Source: Actinosynnema sp040640215 (GTDB lineage Bacteria; Actinomycetota; Actinomycetes; Mycobacteriales; Pseudonocardiaceae). Taken from it: a stretch of DNA of 64,000 nt. A model generated the notes under the pieces. It was not told the origin of the DNA and did no database searches. It saw nothing but the letters and a program-made list of their open reading frames with translations. Below are positions 63,114 to 64,000 of this stretch, in pieces (position 1 is the first letter of the stretch; each line of letters opens with the position of its first letter). The translations under genes and the position numbers were made by a program. Location: contig NZ_JBFABG010000001.1 of NCBI RefSeq assembly GCF_040640215.1, forward strand, positions 372,001 through 436,000. The letters are read 5' to 3'.

Positions 63114-64000
63114 CGGCCCCCACGCGGAGCTCGACCCCCCGGCAGCGCCCGACCCGGCAGCGCCCGACCCGGCAGCGCCCGACCCGGCAGCGCCCGACCC
63201 GGCGGCGCTGGACCGGGCGGCAGAACTGGTCGCCGGCGCGGACGCGGTGCTGGTGTGCGCCGGCGCGGGGATGGGTGTCGACTCGGGATTGCCCGATTTC
63301 CGGGGCGACCGCGGGTTCTGGCGCGCCTACCCGCCGTACGAACGGCTCGGCCTGCGGTTCGCCGAGCTCGCCGACCCGGTGCACTTCGTCGCGGACCCGG
63401 CGTTGGCCTGGGGTTTCTACGGCCACCGGCTGGACCTCTACCGGCGCACCGAGCCCCACGCGGGGTTCGCCGTGCTGCGGTCGTGGGGGGCCCGGGTGTT
63501 CACCTCGAACGTGGACGGGCACTTCCAGCGGGCCGGGTTCGCCGACGTCGCCGAGGTGCACGGGTCCATCCACCGCCTCCAGTGCGTCGAGCCGTGCACG
63601 GACGACGTGTGGTCGGCCGACGACGTCGTGGTGGAGGTCGACCCGGAGACCGTGCGGGCCGTCTCGCCGCTGCCCGCGTGCCGCAACTGCGGTGGTCTGG
63701 CCCGGCCCAACATCCTGATGTTCGAGGACTGGTCGTGGGTCGCGGGCCCCGGTCGACGCGCGCTGGACGCGCTGACCGGGTGGCGGCGGTCCGCGCGCCG
63801 CCTGGTCGTGCTGGAGATCGGGGCGGGCTTGGCGGTGCCGACCGTGCGGCGGCAGGCGGAGCTGGCCAGTGCCGCGTCCGGGGCGCTGATCAGGATCAAC
63901 CCGAGGGAGCCGGACGTCCGGCACGGGCGCGGGGTGTCGTTGCGGATGGGCGCGGCGGCGGCGCTCGTGGAGCTGGACCGGCTCACGGGGTCGGCACGAC
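63106..64000 (+). CDS. Sir2-family NAD-dependent deacylase, N-terminal 298 residues (cut by window end)
   Basis: The frame is open from a GTG at 63106, overlapping the mhuD end by 8 bp, to the last base. An N-terminal low-complexity tail has repeated PDPAA units. The Rossmann core shows VCAGAGMGVDSGLPDFRG (GAGxSxxSGIPDFRG-like), TSNVDGHFQRAG, the catalytic His in AEVHGSIH, and a zinc module CVEPC...CRNC. RPNILMFEDWSW departs from the usual RPxVVxFGE, so substrate binding is likely unusual. It uses NAD+ to remove acyl groups from proteins, or ADP-ribosylates. Confidence 0.85.
   Translation, partial: MTDGPHAELDPPAAPDPAAPDPAAPDPAAPDPAALDRAAELVAGADAVLVCAGAGMGVDSGLPDFRGDRGFWRAYPPYERLGLRFAELADPVHFVADPALAWGFYGHRLDLYRRTEPHAGFAVLRSWGARVFTSNVDGHFQRAGFADVAEVHGSIHRLQCVEPCTDDVWSADDVVVEVDPETVRAVSPLPACRNCGGLARPNILMFEDWSWVAGPGRRALDALTGWRRSARRLVVLEIGAGLAVPTVRRQAELASAASGALIRINPREPDVRHGRGVSLRMGAAAALVELDRLTGSAR
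63141..63200 (+). repeat. 15-bp tandem repeat in the Sir2-like gene
   Basis: Four perfect copies of GGCAGCGCCCGACCC plus a partial fifth. Each adds five residues (PAAPD-type) to the N-terminal tail, so copy-number change would not shift the frame. Confidence 0.85.

Overview
The window is high-GC DNA with GTG/TTG starts, tight ATGA/GTGA overlaps and strong GGAGG-type ribosome sites. It comes from an actinomycete, most likely a Pseudonocardiaceae member of the Saccharothrix/Lentzea/Actinosynnema type. Several blocks keep the mycobacterial gene order: radA-lpqE-carD-ispD-ispF-cysS-rlmB, and (SP-rich membrane protein)-carbonic anhydrase-mutY-hydrolase-mhuD. The family assignment is inference.

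Layout. 1-8065: end of an unknown gene, an iron-box-preceded DUF3159 membrane protein, then a ROK regulator and a sugar operon (lipoprotein SBP, two permeases, GH4 glycosidase, BadF/NagK-type kinase) with no ATPase gene of its own. 8066-18519: SGNH hydrolase, a large SARP/NB-ARC/TPR regulator, an ADP-ribosylglycohydrolase, an OmpR-type two-component pair, a secreted VWA protein and an SRPBCC protein. 18754-28855: a 10.06-kb integrative element in the 3' half of a tRNA-Thr(TGT) gene, bounded by 43-bp direct repeats. 28814-34732: the restored tRNA, a ThrE exporter, OtsA, and an OtsB-GH15 fusion. 34802-42641: radA, an LpqE-like lipoprotein, carD, ispD, ispF, a PPOX-fold flavoprotein, a HAD hydrolase, cysS and rlmB. 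42715-47952: MBOAT acyltransferase, MFS transporter, GGEEF diguanylate cyclase and a frameshifted HEAT-like gene. 48006-50616: a zinc ABC transporter behind a candidate Zur box. 50795-57684: a UgpC/MsiK-type ATPase, a maltose-type ABC operon and two LacI regulators. 57703-64000: SP-rich membrane protein, beta-carbonic anhydrase, MutY, LigT-like protein, alpha/beta hydrolase, M1 peptidase, MhuD-type heme oxygenase and a Sir2-family gene cut by the window end.

The element is the most unusual part. It carries a tyrosine integrase with an eight-cysteine insertion, an excisionase-like protein, a KorSA-like GntR repressor with an operator array, a DUF3987 putative replication ATPase and several unrecognised small genes. 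It has no recognisable TraB/FtsK transfer gene. Its gene-poor left arm holds a six-repeat type I-E CRISPR array with no cas gene anywhere in the window. Four related large hairpins, a recurring GGGGACGTGAC word, three short-repeat zones and matched candidate integrase arm sites at both ends complete it. In function it looks like an integrate/excise and possibly replicate module carrying guide RNAs that would need host Cas proteins.
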